A stretch of DNA of 64,000 bases from Ancylobacter sp. WKF20 (GCF_029760895.1 NZ_CP121679.1:4322001-4386000), one strand, 5' to 3'. Counted from the stretch's first letter, positions 41,962-51,526 are shown. Numbers and translations are program-made. The notes: generated by a model not told the origin, from the letters alone.

Positions 41962-42957
41962 TCAGCAGGCGCTGATGAAGGCGTGGCTGCGTGCCAGCGC
42001 CTGATCGGCCAGCGTGCCGGGAAAGCCGATGAACACATGGCAGCCGCCGGGATAGACGGCGAGCTCGGCCGCATTGCCCGCCGCCAGCCAGCGCGGCGCG
42101 AGGAACAGCGTGTCGTCGAGCAATGCGTCACGCGTGCCCACGGTGAACAGCGCCGGCGGCAGGCCCTTGAGATCGGCGTGCAGCGGGGAGATGTCGGGAT
42201 CGGCGATGTTGCCGCCCTCGCGCAGATAGTGGCCGACGAAGACGTTGATATCGCGGGTGTTGAGCACCAGGGGCTCGTCGCCCCACTGCCGCGCGCTCGG
42301 CGTCAGGCCGAGGTCGTAGCAGCCGGCGGTGAGATTGGCCGCCCGGAAGGGGGTGAGCCCGTGCCGGTCGCGCAGCCGCAGCAGTGTCGCCACCGCGAGA
42401 TTGCCGCCCGCCGATTCGCCGCCAATGGCGAAGCGCTCGGTGCCGAAGCGCCCCAGGCCCTCGCGCACCAGCCAGAGCGCCGCCGCCTCGCAATCATCCG
42501 GCGCCGCCGGCCAGGGTTGCTCGGGGGCAAGGCCATAATCGGCGGAGACCACGGCAAAGCCGGTGCGCTCGACGAAGCGGTGATTGATGCCGTCATTCTC
42601 CCGCGCCGAGCCGAGGCACCAGCCGCCGCCATGGATGTGCAGATAGACGCCCTTGGGCGGCGTCGGCGGGGTGAGGATGCGCAGCGCCACCGGCCCGCGC
42701 TTGCCCTCGATCTCAATCACCTGCGCATAGGGGCTCTCCGGCGCGAGGGGGAACGGACCCTTGCCCTCCAGCCGCAGTTTGCGCAGCATCGCCATGGGAA
42801 ACACCCAGCGGTCTGGCACGGCGCTGAGCGCCTTGACGATGGCCGCATTGAGCGCGCGCGTATCGGAGGCGATGGCGGCCGGGTCGAACACCGACGGATC
42901 GAGCGTCAGCGCGGCGGCATTACGGGCCGTGGAAGTGTCGGCGAGGGCGGACGACAT
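41962..42957 (-). CDS. Alpha/beta hydrolase (hormone-sensitive-lipase type)
   Basis: A 331-residue esterase. Oxyanion-hole motif YLHIHGGGWCLGSA, nucleophile elbow AIGGESAGGNLAVA, catalytic Asp near LFTVGTRDALLDDT and His in VYPGGCHVFIGFP. This is the HSL/family IV arrangement. No signal peptide. Substrate unknown. Ends 15 bp from the stop of the convergent secreted protein gene. Confidence 0.9.
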   Translation of the reverse strand: MSSALADTSTARNAAALTLDPSVFDPAAIASDTRALNAAIVKALSAVPDRWVFPMAMLRKLRLEGKGPFPLAPESPYAQVIEIEGKRGPVALRILTPPTPPKGVYLHIHGGGWCLGSARENDGINHRFVERTGFAVVSADYGLAPEQPWPAAPDDCEAAALWLVREGLGRFGTERFAIGGESAGGNLAVATLLRLRDRHGLTPFRAANLTAGCYDLGLTPSARQWGDEPLVLNTRDINVFVGHYLREGGNIADPDISPLHADLKGLPPALFTVGTRDALLDDTLFLAPRWLAAGNAAELAVYPGGCHVFIGFPGTLADQALARSHAFISAC

Positions 42958-43076
42958 GAACGAGGCGCGCTCCGTGAACGGGAGTGGATTGGGTCTGTCA
43001 CCGGGGGCTGAACGGGCCTATCCAAACCCAGCCGGGCACGTTCGTCCAGCTTACCTTAAGGCAAGGAGGTATCCCC

Positions 43077-43541
43077 ATGAGCCGCATCCGCGCCGGCGAG
43101 ATCCGCGAAACCCTTGTCACGCGCCGGGTCTCGACCGTTCTGAGCGTCGACACGAAGGGCCGCTCCTTCACCGAGGTGACGGGGGCGGTCAGCCAGTTTC
43201 TCGCCACGATTGGCGCCGGCGACGGGGAGGTGAGCCTGTTCTGCCGGCACACCTCGGCCTCGCTCACCATCCAGGAGAATGCCAGCCCCGAGGTGCAGCT
43301 GGATCTTCTCACCGCGCTCGACCGCCTCGCCCCGGAACATGCCGGCTGGGTGCATGATCTCGAAGGCCCGGATGACATGCCCGCCCATGTGAAGAGCGTG
43401 CTAACCGGCATCCATCTAGCCATTCCCGTGATGAGTGGGCGCATGGCGCTCGGCACCTGGCAGGGCATCTACCTCATCGAGCACCGCGCGCGGGCGCATC
43501 GGCGCGACTTGGTGGTGGCGTTTGTCGGCGATGGTGGGTGA
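43077..43541 (+). CDS. yjbQ: YjbQ family (secondary thiamine-phosphate synthase) protein
   Basis: A 154-residue protein of the UPF0047/YjbQ family. Motifs: SLFCRHTSASLTIQENASPE, HDLEGPDDMPAHVKSVLTGI and MALGTWQGIYLIEHRARAHR. Strong AAGGAGGT (43063-43070) before the ATG. Family members show weak thiamine-phosphate synthase activity; the physiological role is unclear. The last about 50 bp (43491-43533) are one copy of the direct repeat flanking the downstream island, so the present 3' end may have come with the insertion. Confidence 0.93.
   Translation: MSRIRAGEIRETLVTRRVSTVLSVDTKGRSFTEVTGAVSQFLATIGAGDGEVSLFCRHTSASLTIQENASPEVQLDLLTALDRLAPEHAGWVHDLEGPDDMPAHVKSVLTGIHLAIPVMSGRMALGTWQGIYLIEHRARAHRRDLVVAFVGDGG
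43491..43533 (+). repeat. Left direct repeat of the island (3' end of yjbQ)
   Basis: A 43-bp sequence at the end of the yjbQ coding region that recurs at 57692-57734 in the same orientation with 41 of 43 identical bases (differences at 43508 and 43514, both third-codon positions). Candidate attachment-site core. Confidence 0.75.
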
Positions 43542-43565
43542 CGGCCGTTCCGCCGGCCTCGCGCC

Positions 43566-45260
43566 TCAGGGCGCCGCCGCCTCCGGCCGTATAAAAACAA
43601 TGACGCCGCCGACCGTGATCTCGCGGTAGCCCGCCGCCCGCAGCGCGTCGAGATAACGTTTGGCCCAGACTGGCACGCGGGAGATGTCCGTGCCGTTCAC
43701 CGCCCAGTCATAGATGATAACCACCGGCGTTCTGGCGCTCAGCGTCTTCGCGATGGTCCGGTCGATCCAGCCGGGATCGGTCAGCAGGAAGCTGTCATCG
43801 GCGTAGAACTCGCGCAGCAGCATGCGCCGGTCGCTGATGAAGGCGACGCCCGGGCAGAAGGGCAGGCAGACGATGCGCTCGCCCGGCGCGGAATGGGCCT
43901 CGATGAGGGTTTTCAGTTCGCCCAGCAGGGCCTTGTCCTCGGCGGGCACATAGCGCGTCTCGCCCGTCGCGATCGTGAAGGGCTGGTCAGCGCCATAGGA
44001 GCGGGTGATCGCGCCGGTGCCGGGCAGGGTGAGGCCGATGCCGCCATAGACCGCCAGCGAGGCGATGATGACGAGCGCGAAAAGCCAGCCGACCAGCCGC
44101 AGCCAGAGCCGCCGCGCCCGGCCATAGCGCTGCCCGGTCAGGATGTCGCCGCCGCTCACCTGCCAGGCGAAGATGGCCATCAGCGCGATGTAGCCCGGCA
44201 TGAAATTGGCGACATGCGGCAGGTCCGGCCGGAACAGCATGTAATGGGGAAACGAGGCCAGCGGCACGACGAACAGCGCGGCCGCCAGCACCAGATGGTC
44301 GAAGCCCCGCGCCGGCGAGGCGAAGGCGCGCAGGGCCGCGCCGCCAAGCTGGATCAGCACGAAGGCAGCGAGGCCGACCACCGGCGCATAGACCGCGAAG
44401 GCGTAGCCGGCGGCCTCCCAGGAGCCTTCCCAGATCGTCGCGACCGGCGGGCGCTGCATCAGCGTGCCCGCATCCGCCGGCACGGCGTCCGGGTTCGTTT
44501 CCGAACTCGGCAGCAGGAACTGCGCCATGGTGCGAGGATAGGCCAGCACGTCGTCGACCATGAGGCCGAGATAGCCGCCCTTGAGGGCCATGACGGCCAC
44601 GGGCAGCAGCACGATCGCCAGGGTTGCCAGCGCGATCGCCGCCAGCCTCAGCAGGCGTTGGCGCCCCTGCACGATCCCGGTCAGCACCAGCAGGCCGATG
44701 AAGGGCAGGCTGAAGGCGTAGCCGAAGTCCGGCCGGATGAGGAAGGTGAGGGCCAGGGCGACCGCCGCCGGCACCACCTCCCGCCCCGAAAGCGCGCGCC
44801 AGTGCAGCGCCATGCCCGCGAGCGTGAAGAGATTGATGAGGGTGCAGAAGCCGTAGAACGCCGTCGGGGGAAAATTCGGCACCAGCGCCGCCAGCAGGCC
44901 GGCAAGCACGCCGGCGATCCAGCTTTGGGTGACCCGATGAACCGCAGCGAAGACAAACGCTGCCGTCAGCGCCATGAAGGCAAAGAACACCAGCTGAGCC
45001 AGTAGAAAGCTCGGGCCGAATAGCGCAAACAGCCACTCGCCGATCTTGTACCAGAACAGCCCGTAGCCGTAGCGGATATCGTGCGGCGATGTACCTGTGA
45101 GAAGTTCCTTGGCAACCTGCGCGAAGTTGCCGTCATCGCCGATATTTAGCGAATAGCTAATGTATTGAGCATAATATGAATAAGAGAAAATGAGAATAAA
45201 GCAAAAACCAATCACCGTAAGGAGATTTTTGTGCACTATGGATCTATAATCATTGGGCAT
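43566..45260 (-). CDS. GT-C-like polytopic membrane protein (paralogue A)
   Basis: A 564-residue protein with about 10-12 TM helices and a C-terminal globular domain (about residues 430-560). The first extracytoplasmic loop has an acidic motif, LNIGDDGNFAQVAKELLTG, as in GT-C glycosyltransferases using lipid-linked sugars. The C-terminal part (IVCLPFCPGVAFISDRRMLL, FLLTDPGWIDRTIAKTLSAR) is soluble. It is closely similar to the protein at 55750-57447, the other end of the island. I infer a glycosyltransferase role; no family name is certain. The 165 bp upstream are AT-rich. Confidence 0.65.
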   Translation of the reverse strand: MPNDYRSIVHKNLLTVIGFCFILIFSYSYYAQYISYSLNIGDDGNFAQVAKELLTGTSPHDIRYGYGLFWYKIGEWLFALFGPSFLLAQLVFFAFMALTAAFVFAAVHRVTQSWIAGVLAGLLAALVPNFPPTAFYGFCTLINLFTLAGMALHWRALSGREVVPAAVALALTFLIRPDFGYAFSLPFIGLLVLTGIVQGRQRLLRLAAIALATLAIVLLPVAVMALKGGYLGLMVDDVLAYPRTMAQFLLPSSETNPDAVPADAGTLMQRPPVATIWEGSWEAAGYAFAVYAPVVGLAAFVLIQLGGAALRAFASPARGFDHLVLAAALFVVPLASFPHYMLFRPDLPHVANFMPGYIALMAIFAWQVSGGDILTGQRYGRARRLWLRLVGWLFALVIIASLAVYGGIGLTLPGTGAITRSYGADQPFTIATGETRYVPAEDKALLGELKTLIEAHSAPGERIVCLPFCPGVAFISDRRMLLREFYADDSFLLTDPGWIDRTIAKTLSARTPVVIIYDWAVNGTDISRVPVWAKRYLDALRAAGYREITVGGVIVFIRPEAAAP

Positions 45261-45425
45261 GTGGCGTACACACTTGTGATCCAGTGTCTATTTTCGTAAT
45301 CAATACGAGTTAAATCGTGGAAAAATCAAAGAAATTATCAAAAGCGCGTCAATCAAAAGATTGCCAATGATATGCCGGTTGTTTATGGTTATTTCTGAAA
45401 ATCGTCAAGTTTGTTGTTGCCGCCG

Positions 45426-46241
45426 ATGCCGCTGAACACTCATTCCTCTCCGGGAGCCGGCACGGGTTCCACGCATCGCTTCGGCTATGAATGGGGCCAT
45501 TACAGCGAGATGCGTCCCCTCTATGAGACGCAGTTCCGGCGCTGGACCCCGTTCATGGCGCCCGAGGACTGGGTGGGGAAGACGTTCATCGATGTCGGCT
45601 GTGGCATGGGCCGCAACAGCTACTGGCCGATGACCTATGGCGCGGCCGGCGGGCTCGCGATCGACCTCGACGAGAACAGCCTCGCCTCCGCCCGCCGCAA
45701 CCTCGCGCCCTTCCCGACCCTCGCTGTGGAGCGGTGCAGCGCCTATGAGCTGGACGGGCGCTCCAGCTACGACATCGCCTTTTCCATCGGTGTCATTCAT
45801 CATGTCGAGGATCCCGACCTCGCCCTCGCCAATATGGTGCGGTCGGTGAAACCGGGTGGCCTCGTGATGATCTGGGTGTATGGGCTGGAGAATAACCGCT
45901 GGATCGTCCACTTCTTCTCGCCCTTGCGGCGCCTTCTCTTCAGCCGCCTGCCCATCGGCGTGACGCATGCCATGTCCGTGGTGCCGGCGGCGCTGCTCTG
46001 GCTGGCCTTGCGGCTTGGCCTCAGCCGGATCGAGTATTTCCGGCTCATCCGCCAGTTCGATTTCGCGCACCTGCGCTCCATCGTGTTCGACCAGATGCTG
46101 CCGGAGATCGCCCATTACTGGTCGCGCGACGAGGTCGAGGCGCTCATGCGGCGCGCCGGGCTCGCGGATGTCGAATTGTCCTGGGTCAATGAAATGTCCT
46201 GGGCGGCGAAGGGGCGGCGGCCCGTCGGCGGGCCGGGTTGA
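45426..46241 (+). CDS. Class I SAM methyltransferase (island MT1)
   Basis: A 271-residue methyltransferase. Motif I TFIDVGCGMGRNSYWPMTYG, motif II LAIDLDENSLASARRN, post-motif IAFSIGVIHHVEDPDLALAN and KPGGLVMIWVYG. A hydrophobic stretch (VVPAALLWLALRLGL) suggests membrane association. Start ATG 45426 (MPLNTHSS); an upstream TTG is possible. First gene of a plus-strand run of four. Confidence 0.83.
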   Translation: MPLNTHSSPGAGTGSTHRFGYEWGHYSEMRPLYETQFRRWTPFMAPEDWVGKTFIDVGCGMGRNSYWPMTYGAAGGLAIDLDENSLASARRNLAPFPTLAVERCSAYELDGRSSYDIAFSIGVIHHVEDPDLALANMVRSVKPGGLVMIWVYGLENNRWIVHFFSPLRRLLFSRLPIGVTHAMSVVPAALLWLALRLGLSRIEYFRLIRQFDFAHLRSIVFDQMLPEIAHYWSRDEVEALMRRAGLADVELSWVNEMSWAAKGRRPVGGPG

Positions 46242-46246
46242 GGCCA

Positions 46247-47446
46247 ATGACGCGCGGACCGGCGGGGCCGGGGGCGTCCGGCGCGGCGCCGGAGCGTCTC
46301 CTGCTCATCAACCACGAATACCCGCCGATCGGCGGCGGCGCCGGCAACGCGACGGAAAATCTCGCGCGCGAGCTCGCCGGGCTCGGGGCCGAGGTGCGGG
46401 TGATCACCGCGCGTTACGGCGGCCTTCCAGCCCGCGAGACGACGGCCGAGGGGGTGGAGGTCATCCGCATCCCGGCGTTGCGCCGCCGGCGCGAGCGCAG
46501 CTCCATCCTGGAAATGCTGAGCTTCATGGCGAGCTCGCTGGTCTATGTCCCCCTTCATGCCGCCCGGTGGCGGCCTTCCGCGACCATCGCTTTTTTCGGT
46601 CTGCCGGCCGGCCCGTCCGCCTGGCTGGCGCGGTGGGTGAGCGGGGCGCCCTATATCGTCTCGCTGCGCGGCGGCGACGTGCCGGGTTTCCAATACAGCG
46701 GCATCGGCGTCTATCACCGGCTGACCGGGCCGGTGATCGGTTTCCTATGGCGGCGGGCGGCGGCGGTGGTCGCCAATAGCGAGGGGCTGGCGGACCTCGC
46801 CCGGCGCTTTGCGCCCGATGTCGCCATCTCCCTCATCCCCAACGGGGTCGACGCCGGCCGCTTCGTGCCGGCGCCGGCCTCGGCGCCGGGGGAGGCGATG
46901 CGGCTGGTCATCGTCGGCCGCCTCGTCCACCAGAAGGGCATCGACAGCCTGCTCACCGCCATGGCGCGGGCCGGCGTGCCGCTCACCCTTGAGATCGTCG
47001 GCGATGGCGAGGCGCGGGCGGAGCTCGAGGCGCAGCCCGCCGCCCTCGGCATTGCCGGGCGTGTCACCTTCACCGGCTGGCTCGACCGCGCGCATCTGCC
47101 GGCGGTCTATGCCGGGGCTGATCTGTTCGTCTTCCCCTCGCGCGACGAGGGCATGCCCAATGTCGTGCTGGAGGCGATGGCCGCGGGGCTGCCGGTCATC
47201 GGCAGCGACATCGCGGGCAACCGCGATCTCATCGTCCCGGAGGAGACGGGGCTGCTCGTGCCGGTGGACGATCCCGACGCTCTGGCGCGGGCGCTGGCGC
47301 GGCTGCAGGGCGATCCGGCCCGCCGCCGGCGGATGGGCGCGGCCGGGCGCGCGCGGGTGGAAGCGCATTTTTCGTGGCGCGAGGCCGCGCGGCGCTATTG
47401 CGCGCTGGTGAGCGGGATGCGTGCGGCTAACGCCGCGCGCGATTGA
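46247..47446 (+). CDS. Glycosyltransferase family 4 (GT-B)
   Basis: A 399-residue retaining glycosyltransferase. N-terminal acceptor half with LLLINHEYPPIGGGAGNATE; C-terminal donor half with LVIVGRLVHQKGIDSLLTAM, DLFVFPSRDEGMPNVVLEAM (the E-x7-E nucleotide-sugar motif) and LPVIGSDIAGNRDLI. Starts 5 bp after MT1. Transfers an unknown sugar to a lipid- or glycan-linked acceptor at the cytoplasmic face. Confidence 0.92.
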   Translation: MTRGPAGPGASGAAPERLLLINHEYPPIGGGAGNATENLARELAGLGAEVRVITARYGGLPARETTAEGVEVIRIPALRRRRERSSILEMLSFMASSLVYVPLHAARWRPSATIAFFGLPAGPSAWLARWVSGAPYIVSLRGGDVPGFQYSGIGVYHRLTGPVIGFLWRRAAAVVANSEGLADLARRFAPDVAISLIPNGVDAGRFVPAPASAPGEAMRLVIVGRLVHQKGIDSLLTAMARAGVPLTLEIVGDGEARAELEAQPAALGIAGRVTFTGWLDRAHLPAVYAGADLFVFPSRDEGMPNVVLEAMAAGLPVIGSDIAGNRDLIVPEETGLLVPVDDPDALARALARLQGDPARRRRMGAAGRARVEAHFSWREAARRYCALVSGMRAANAARD

Positions 47447-47496
47447 CAGGGCATCGCCATGACGTCCAAGTGCAACGCATATCAGGAGTAGGCCAG

Positions 47497-48360
47497 GTGG
47501 GCGCCGAGTTGCACAATCGAGAGGAAAGCTCCCCTCAGGACCGCTCCCCCCAGGACCGCGCCATCGCCTTCGATTTCGGCGAGAACTGGAGCGATTATTC
47601 GCGCGACGTGCTCGATTCCGGCCGTCTCGACGCCGCCGCCGCCAGCATGGCGGAACTGATCGGCGCGGACGCCATCCTTGGCAAGCGCCTGTGCGATGTC
47701 GGCTCGGGCTCCGGCCTGTTCAGCCTCGCCGCCGCGCGTCTCGGCGCCGCCTCGGTGATCGGCTTCGACATCAACGCCCGCGCGGTCGAGGTGGCCCGCG
47801 CCAATCTCCAGCGCCTGATCCCCGAAGCGGCCGGGACGGTCTCCTTCGTCCAGGGCTCGGCCCTCGATGCCGGCTTCATCGACGGTCTCGGCCGGTTCGA
47901 CACGGTCTATGCCTGGGGCTCGCTGCACCATACCGGGCAGATGTGGCCGGCGATCACCAATGCGAGCCGGCTCGTCGGCCCCGACGGCACCTTCGTGCTG
48001 GCGATCTATAACCGGCACTGGACCTCGCCGATCTGGACGCCGATCAAGATCCTCTACAATGTCGCGCCGCGTTTCCTGAAGTCGCTCGCCAATGTGCTGT
48101 TCGGCGGTCTGATCTATCTGGCCGTGCTGCTGAAAACGCGGTCCTCGCCGCTGCGCAAGGAGCGCGGCATGGATTTCTGGTACGACGTCATCGACTGGCT
48201 GGGTGGCTATCCCTACGAATATGCGGGCATCGCCGAAGTGCAGGCGCGGGTGGAATTTCTCGGCTTCCGTCTGGAAAAGGTCGTGCCGCCGCGTGTGCCC
48301 ACGGGCTGCAACGAGTTTGTGTTTCGCCGAGTTGATCTTGCGCAGGGTGACGGAAAATGA
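47497..48360 (+). CDS. Class I SAM methyltransferase (island MT2)
   Basis: A 287-residue protein. Motif I LCDVGSGSGLFSLAAARLGA, IGFDINARAVEVARANLQRL, and TVYAWGSLHHTGQMWPAITN, then a membrane-like segment (FLKSLANVLFGGLIYLAVLL). Start at GTG 47497, preceded by AGGAG at 8 nt; the frame is open upstream to a TTG at 47443. Stop overlaps the MT3 start (ATGA). Confidence 0.83.
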   Translation: MGAELHNREESSPQDRSPQDRAIAFDFGENWSDYSRDVLDSGRLDAAAASMAELIGADAILGKRLCDVGSGSGLFSLAAARLGAASVIGFDINARAVEVARANLQRLIPEAAGTVSFVQGSALDAGFIDGLGRFDTVYAWGSLHHTGQMWPAITNASRLVGPDGTFVLAIYNRHWTSPIWTPIKILYNVAPRFLKSLANVLFGGLIYLAVLLKTRSSPLRKERGMDFWYDVIDWLGGYPYEYAGIAEVQARVEFLGFRLEKVVPPRVPTGCNEFVFRRVDLAQGDGK

Positions 48361-49082
48361 CTGAGGCGGTATCCGGTCCCGGCGACGTCGATTACGACCA
48401 GAACTGGGACACGCGCTGGAACGACATGCGCCGCTTCGGCCCCACCGGCCGGCATCTGCGCAACATCGTGCGCACCCTCATCGAGGATCTTCCCTATGAG
48501 ACCGTGCTGGATGTCGGCTGCGGCCAGGGCTCGATGCTGCAAAGCCTGATGCCGCTGCGCCCCGCCGCGCGCTACACCGGCATCGACTTCTCCGAGGGCG
48601 CGCTCAAGGTTGCCCGCGAGCGCGCGCCGGGGGCGGAATTCATGGCGTTCGATGTGCTCAACGGTACGCTCGACCGGCGCCATGATCTCGTTCTCTGCAC
48701 CGATGTCGTCGAGCATATCGAGGACGACGTCACCGCCATCCGCAACATCGCGGCGATGACTGGCAAATACCTGCTCGTCTCCACGCTTCAGGGCACGATG
48801 CGGCCTTATGAGTACAAGGTCGGGCACTACCGCAATTACGCGCATGGCGAGCTTCAGGCAAAGATCGAGGCCAATGGCCTCAAGGTCCGCCGCGTGGTGC
48901 AGTGGGGCTTTCCGTTCTTCTCGCCGCTCTACCGCGACCTGTTCCGCGCCACCGGCCTCAATGTGACGCAGGGCACCTATGGCCCCGTGCGCCGGCTGCT
49001 GTCGCTGGTGCTCTACGGTGTTTTCAGCCTGAATTCGTGGCGCAAGGGCGACTATATCTTCGTGCTGGCCGAGCGGCCGTAA
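48357..49082 (+). CDS. Class I SAM methyltransferase (island MT3)
   Basis: A 241-residue methyltransferase. TVLDVGCGQGSMLQSLMPLR (motif I), YTGIDFSEGALKVARERAPG, and LVLCTDVVEHIEDDVTAIRN (motif IV/V area). Coupled to MT2 by a 4-nt overlap. It ends at a dispersed palindrome that separates it from the convergent MT4. Confidence 0.87.
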   Translation: MTEAVSGPGDVDYDQNWDTRWNDMRRFGPTGRHLRNIVRTLIEDLPYETVLDVGCGQGSMLQSLMPLRPAARYTGIDFSEGALKVARERAPGAEFMAFDVLNGTLDRRHDLVLCTDVVEHIEDDVTAIRNIAAMTGKYLLVSTLQGTMRPYEYKVGHYRNYAHGELQAKIEANGLKVRRVVQWGFPFFSPLYRDLFRATGLNVTQGTYGPVRRLLSLVLYGVFSLNSWRKGDYIFVLAERP

Positions 49083-49102
49083 ACGGGCGCTAGAGCTTTG
49101 AC

Positions 49103-49146
49103 GCATTTTCTTCACGCGAACCGGAATCCACTTCGCTCGAAAATGC
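49103..49146. repeat. Dispersed Hyphomicrobiales palindrome between convergent genes
   Basis: A 44-bp element with arms GCATTTTC and GAAAATGC, core TTCACGCGAACCGGAATCCA, flanked by TAGAGC...GCTCTA. I recognise this sequence as a very common dispersed repeat of Rhizobiales-type genomes. It sits between two convergent stop codons and may act as a terminator. Confidence 0.7.
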
Positions 49147-49147
49147 T

Positions 49148-49831
49148 CTACCGCCCCCGCGCGTGGCCCCAGAAATTGGGGTAGAGCGGCATCGGGAAAT
49201 AGTTTGACGCGCGCAGGATGACGAGCCCGGTCCAGCCCAGCGTCTGGCGCACATGGTCGCGCTTGAACGCGGTGTCCAGGCTGTTGCGCTCGATGATGAT
49301 CTCCGCGAAGCCGGCCCTCCGCAACAGCCGCCGCAGGCTCCCATAGGTCTGTAGCGAGCAATGCTCGGTGAACATCCAGCGCAGCTTTTCGCGGGTGAAC
49401 AGGCGCAGCGCGATGATCCAGTAGGGCACGTCGATGACGATGTTCGGCGTCTGGAACACCAGCAGCCCGCCCGGCCGCAGAAGGGTTTTCACCTTCGTCA
49501 TATAGCCGTCGATGTCCTTGATGTGCTCGATGACGTCGAACATGGTGATGACGTCGAACGTCCCGGCCTCGAACGGCAGGCGGTCGCCGTCATAGGCAGT
49601 CAGCCGCCCCTTCAGCGCGGGATAGGCGGCCTCGCCCTCGATGATGGCGTCGGCATCGACATCGAGCCCGGCGACGTCCTCATAGCCACGGCGCCGCAGG
49701 TTCTCGAGAAAGCTGCCATGCCGGCAGCCAATATCGAGCAGGCGGGCATTGCGCGGCACACCCAGCGTCTCGAAATAGGTGACGCAGGACGCCGTGTCGC
49801 CGCGCTCATGGGGAAGGCACGCGATCTCCAT
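49148..49831 (-). CDS. Class I SAM methyltransferase (island MT4)
   Basis: A 227-residue methyltransferase of the UbiG/COG2227-like type. LLDIGCRHGSFLENLRRRGY (motif I), VAGLDVDADAIIEGEAAYP, FDVITMFDVIEHIKDIDGYM, and RPGGLLVFQTPNIV. Minus strand, with MT5 11 bp upstream in the same operon. Begins MEIACLPHERGD. Confidence 0.87.
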   Translation of the reverse strand: MEIACLPHERGDTASCVTYFETLGVPRNARLLDIGCRHGSFLENLRRRGYEDVAGLDVDADAIIEGEAAYPALKGRLTAYDGDRLPFEAGTFDVITMFDVIEHIKDIDGYMTKVKTLLRPGGLLVFQTPNIVIDVPYWIIALRLFTREKLRWMFTEHCSLQTYGSLRRLLRRAGFAEIIIERNSLDTAFKRDHVRQTLGWTGLVILRASNYFPMPLYPNFWGHARGR

Positions 49832-49841
49832 GGTCCGCCCC

Positions 49842-50735
49842 TCAGTTGCGCTTGCGCAGGTGGAGGACGATCGGCGTCTCCCACCGCAGATGCCGCGCCG
49901 CCCACAGGACGAGATCGAGCGCGCCGACGCGGTGGATCAGCCGGGCGATCCGCTTCACGCTGCGCAGCGAGGCCCATTCGGAGAATTCGAGCGTGCGCAG
50001 CCGCCGCTCGAACACGTCCCAGCCCCAGCCCAGAATCTCGATCTCGTCCCGGTGCGGGCGCAGCCAGGCTTCGATCTTGCGGTGCGACACCAGATTGAGC
50101 GTGTCGATATAGGCGGGATCGCGCCCGAGCGCGCGGACATAGAGCTTGGCCATGCCAGGGGTCATGTGCGGCAACCAGGGCAGGCCGTAATGACCCTCCC
50201 ACCACGAGCCGTAATTCGGCACCACGAAGAGCAGATGGCCACCCGGCTTCAGCACGCGCAAAGATTCGCTGAGCACCGCCTGCGGGTCGCGCACATGCTC
50301 CAGCACGTTGGACGAATAGACGAGATCGAAGCTGGCGTCGGGATAGGGATTCTCCTCGCCGGCGGCATCGAGGATCAGCTCGTCCGGCAGGCCGTAATGC
50401 GCCAGCAGCGCGCGGGAGACGGCGAAGATGGAGCTGTACTCGGCCGAGCTCGGCTCGATGCCCCAGATGTCCAGCCCATGGGCGACGCGCCCGCGCGCCA
50501 CCACGAGGCCGGTGCCGGAGCCGACCTCGAGGATGCGCTTGCCGGCAAGGTCGCCCGTGCGCCGCATCTCGGCGATCTGCTCATCCGCCCGCGAGGGCGA
50601 GAGCATGTCGGCCACCACGGTTTCCACCGGGATGCGGGTGACGCCGCCGGCAAAACCCGTCGCGATATAGCCCTGCGCGAGGATCTGGCCGAGCGCGTCC
50701 CAGTCCGGCTCGCCGGGGGCCTGTGCCGCGCTCAT
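49842..50735 (-). CDS. Class I SAM methyltransferase (island MT5)
   Basis: A 297-residue methyltransferase. ILEVGSGTGLVVARGRVAHG (motif I), DIWGIEPSSAEYSSIFAVSR, FDLVYSSNVLEHVRDPQAVL and KPGGHLLFVVPNYGSWWEGH. Its start overlaps the stop of MT6 by 4 nt, so MT6-MT5-MT4 are one operon read leftward. Confidence 0.87.
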   Translation of the reverse strand: MSAAQAPGEPDWDALGQILAQGYIATGFAGGVTRIPVETVVADMLSPSRADEQIAEMRRTGDLAGKRILEVGSGTGLVVARGRVAHGLDIWGIEPSSAEYSSIFAVSRALLAHYGLPDELILDAAGEENPYPDASFDLVYSSNVLEHVRDPQAVLSESLRVLKPGGHLLFVVPNYGSWWEGHYGLPWLPHMTPGMAKLYVRALGRDPAYIDTLNLVSHRKIEAWLRPHRDEIEILGWGWDVFERRLRTLEFSEWASLRSVKRIARLIHRVGALDLVLWAARHLRWETPIVLHLRKRN

Positions 50736-51499
50736 GCCTGCGCCTGCTTCACGGCGCGCACCACGAAGATCGTCGCGCTCTTCATGCGGCCGAGCCGGTC
50801 CTGGATGCAGCTCGCCTCGAACCCGTTGCGCCGGAACAGATCGAGGATTTCCTCGATCGAATAGAAGGTCTTGTAGGGCGGGTAATACCAGTCATCGACC
50901 TGCGCCTGTATCGAGACATTGTCGTCGCGGCGGTTGATCTCCTGCCCGCGCAGCCGGCAGACCAGATTGGTCAGCCCGGCGAAGAAATCGAGCACCAGCT
51001 TCTTGCGGCGCGGCGTGTTCATGAAGCGCCGGCAGAAATGCCGCACACCCTGATGCACCGGGGAGAGCCAGGTTTTCAGGTAAAGCCCGAGATAGACCGT
51101 GCCGCCGGGTGCGGTGGCGCGCATCAGATTGTGCATCACCTTCATCGGGTCGGGCGCCATCATCGCGACGCCCCAGCACCAGACGAGATCGAAGGCGCGG
51201 AATTCGGGCGCCAGCGTCTGAAGATCCTGATGGTGGAAGCTGATATTGCCGCGCCCGAAGCGGGCGGCCTGCTCGCGCGCGGTGGCGAGGCTGTCGGTCG
51301 ACAGGTCCACCGCCGTTACCGTGTCGGCGAGCTCCGAGAGCACGACGCTGCAGATGCCATGCCCGCAGCCGGCATCGAGGGCGCGCCCGACCTGCCGCTC
51401 GGTGATCGTCTCCAGCATGTAGGCCTTGGTCTTCTCATAGATCGGCACATGCTTCGGCCAGAATTCGTCGTAGAATTCCTTGGTATCAAGATCGATCAC
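50732..51499 (-). CDS. Class I SAM methyltransferase (island MT6)
   Basis: A 255-residue methyltransferase. ALDAGCGHGICSVVLSELAD (motif I), VTAVDLSTDSLATAREQAAR, FDLVWCWGVAMMAPDPMKVM and APGGTVYLGLYLKTWL. The GTG at 51499 has GGGGAGG at 6 nt and gives MIDLDTKEFYDEFWPKH; upstream ATGs at 51505 and 51517 have poorer ribosome sites. Coupled to MT5. Confidence 0.87.
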   Translation of the reverse strand: MIDLDTKEFYDEFWPKHVPIYEKTKAYMLETITERQVGRALDAGCGHGICSVVLSELADTVTAVDLSTDSLATAREQAARFGRGNISFHHQDLQTLAPEFRAFDLVWCWGVAMMAPDPMKVMHNLMRATAPGGTVYLGLYLKTWLSPVHQGVRHFCRRFMNTPRRKKLVLDFFAGLTNLVCRLRGQEINRRDDNVSIQAQVDDWYYPPYKTFYSIEEILDLFRRNGFEASCIQDRLGRMKSATIFVVRAVKQAQA

Positions 51500-51526
51500 G
51501 CCCATCCTCCCCGGCATCCCTGTTGT

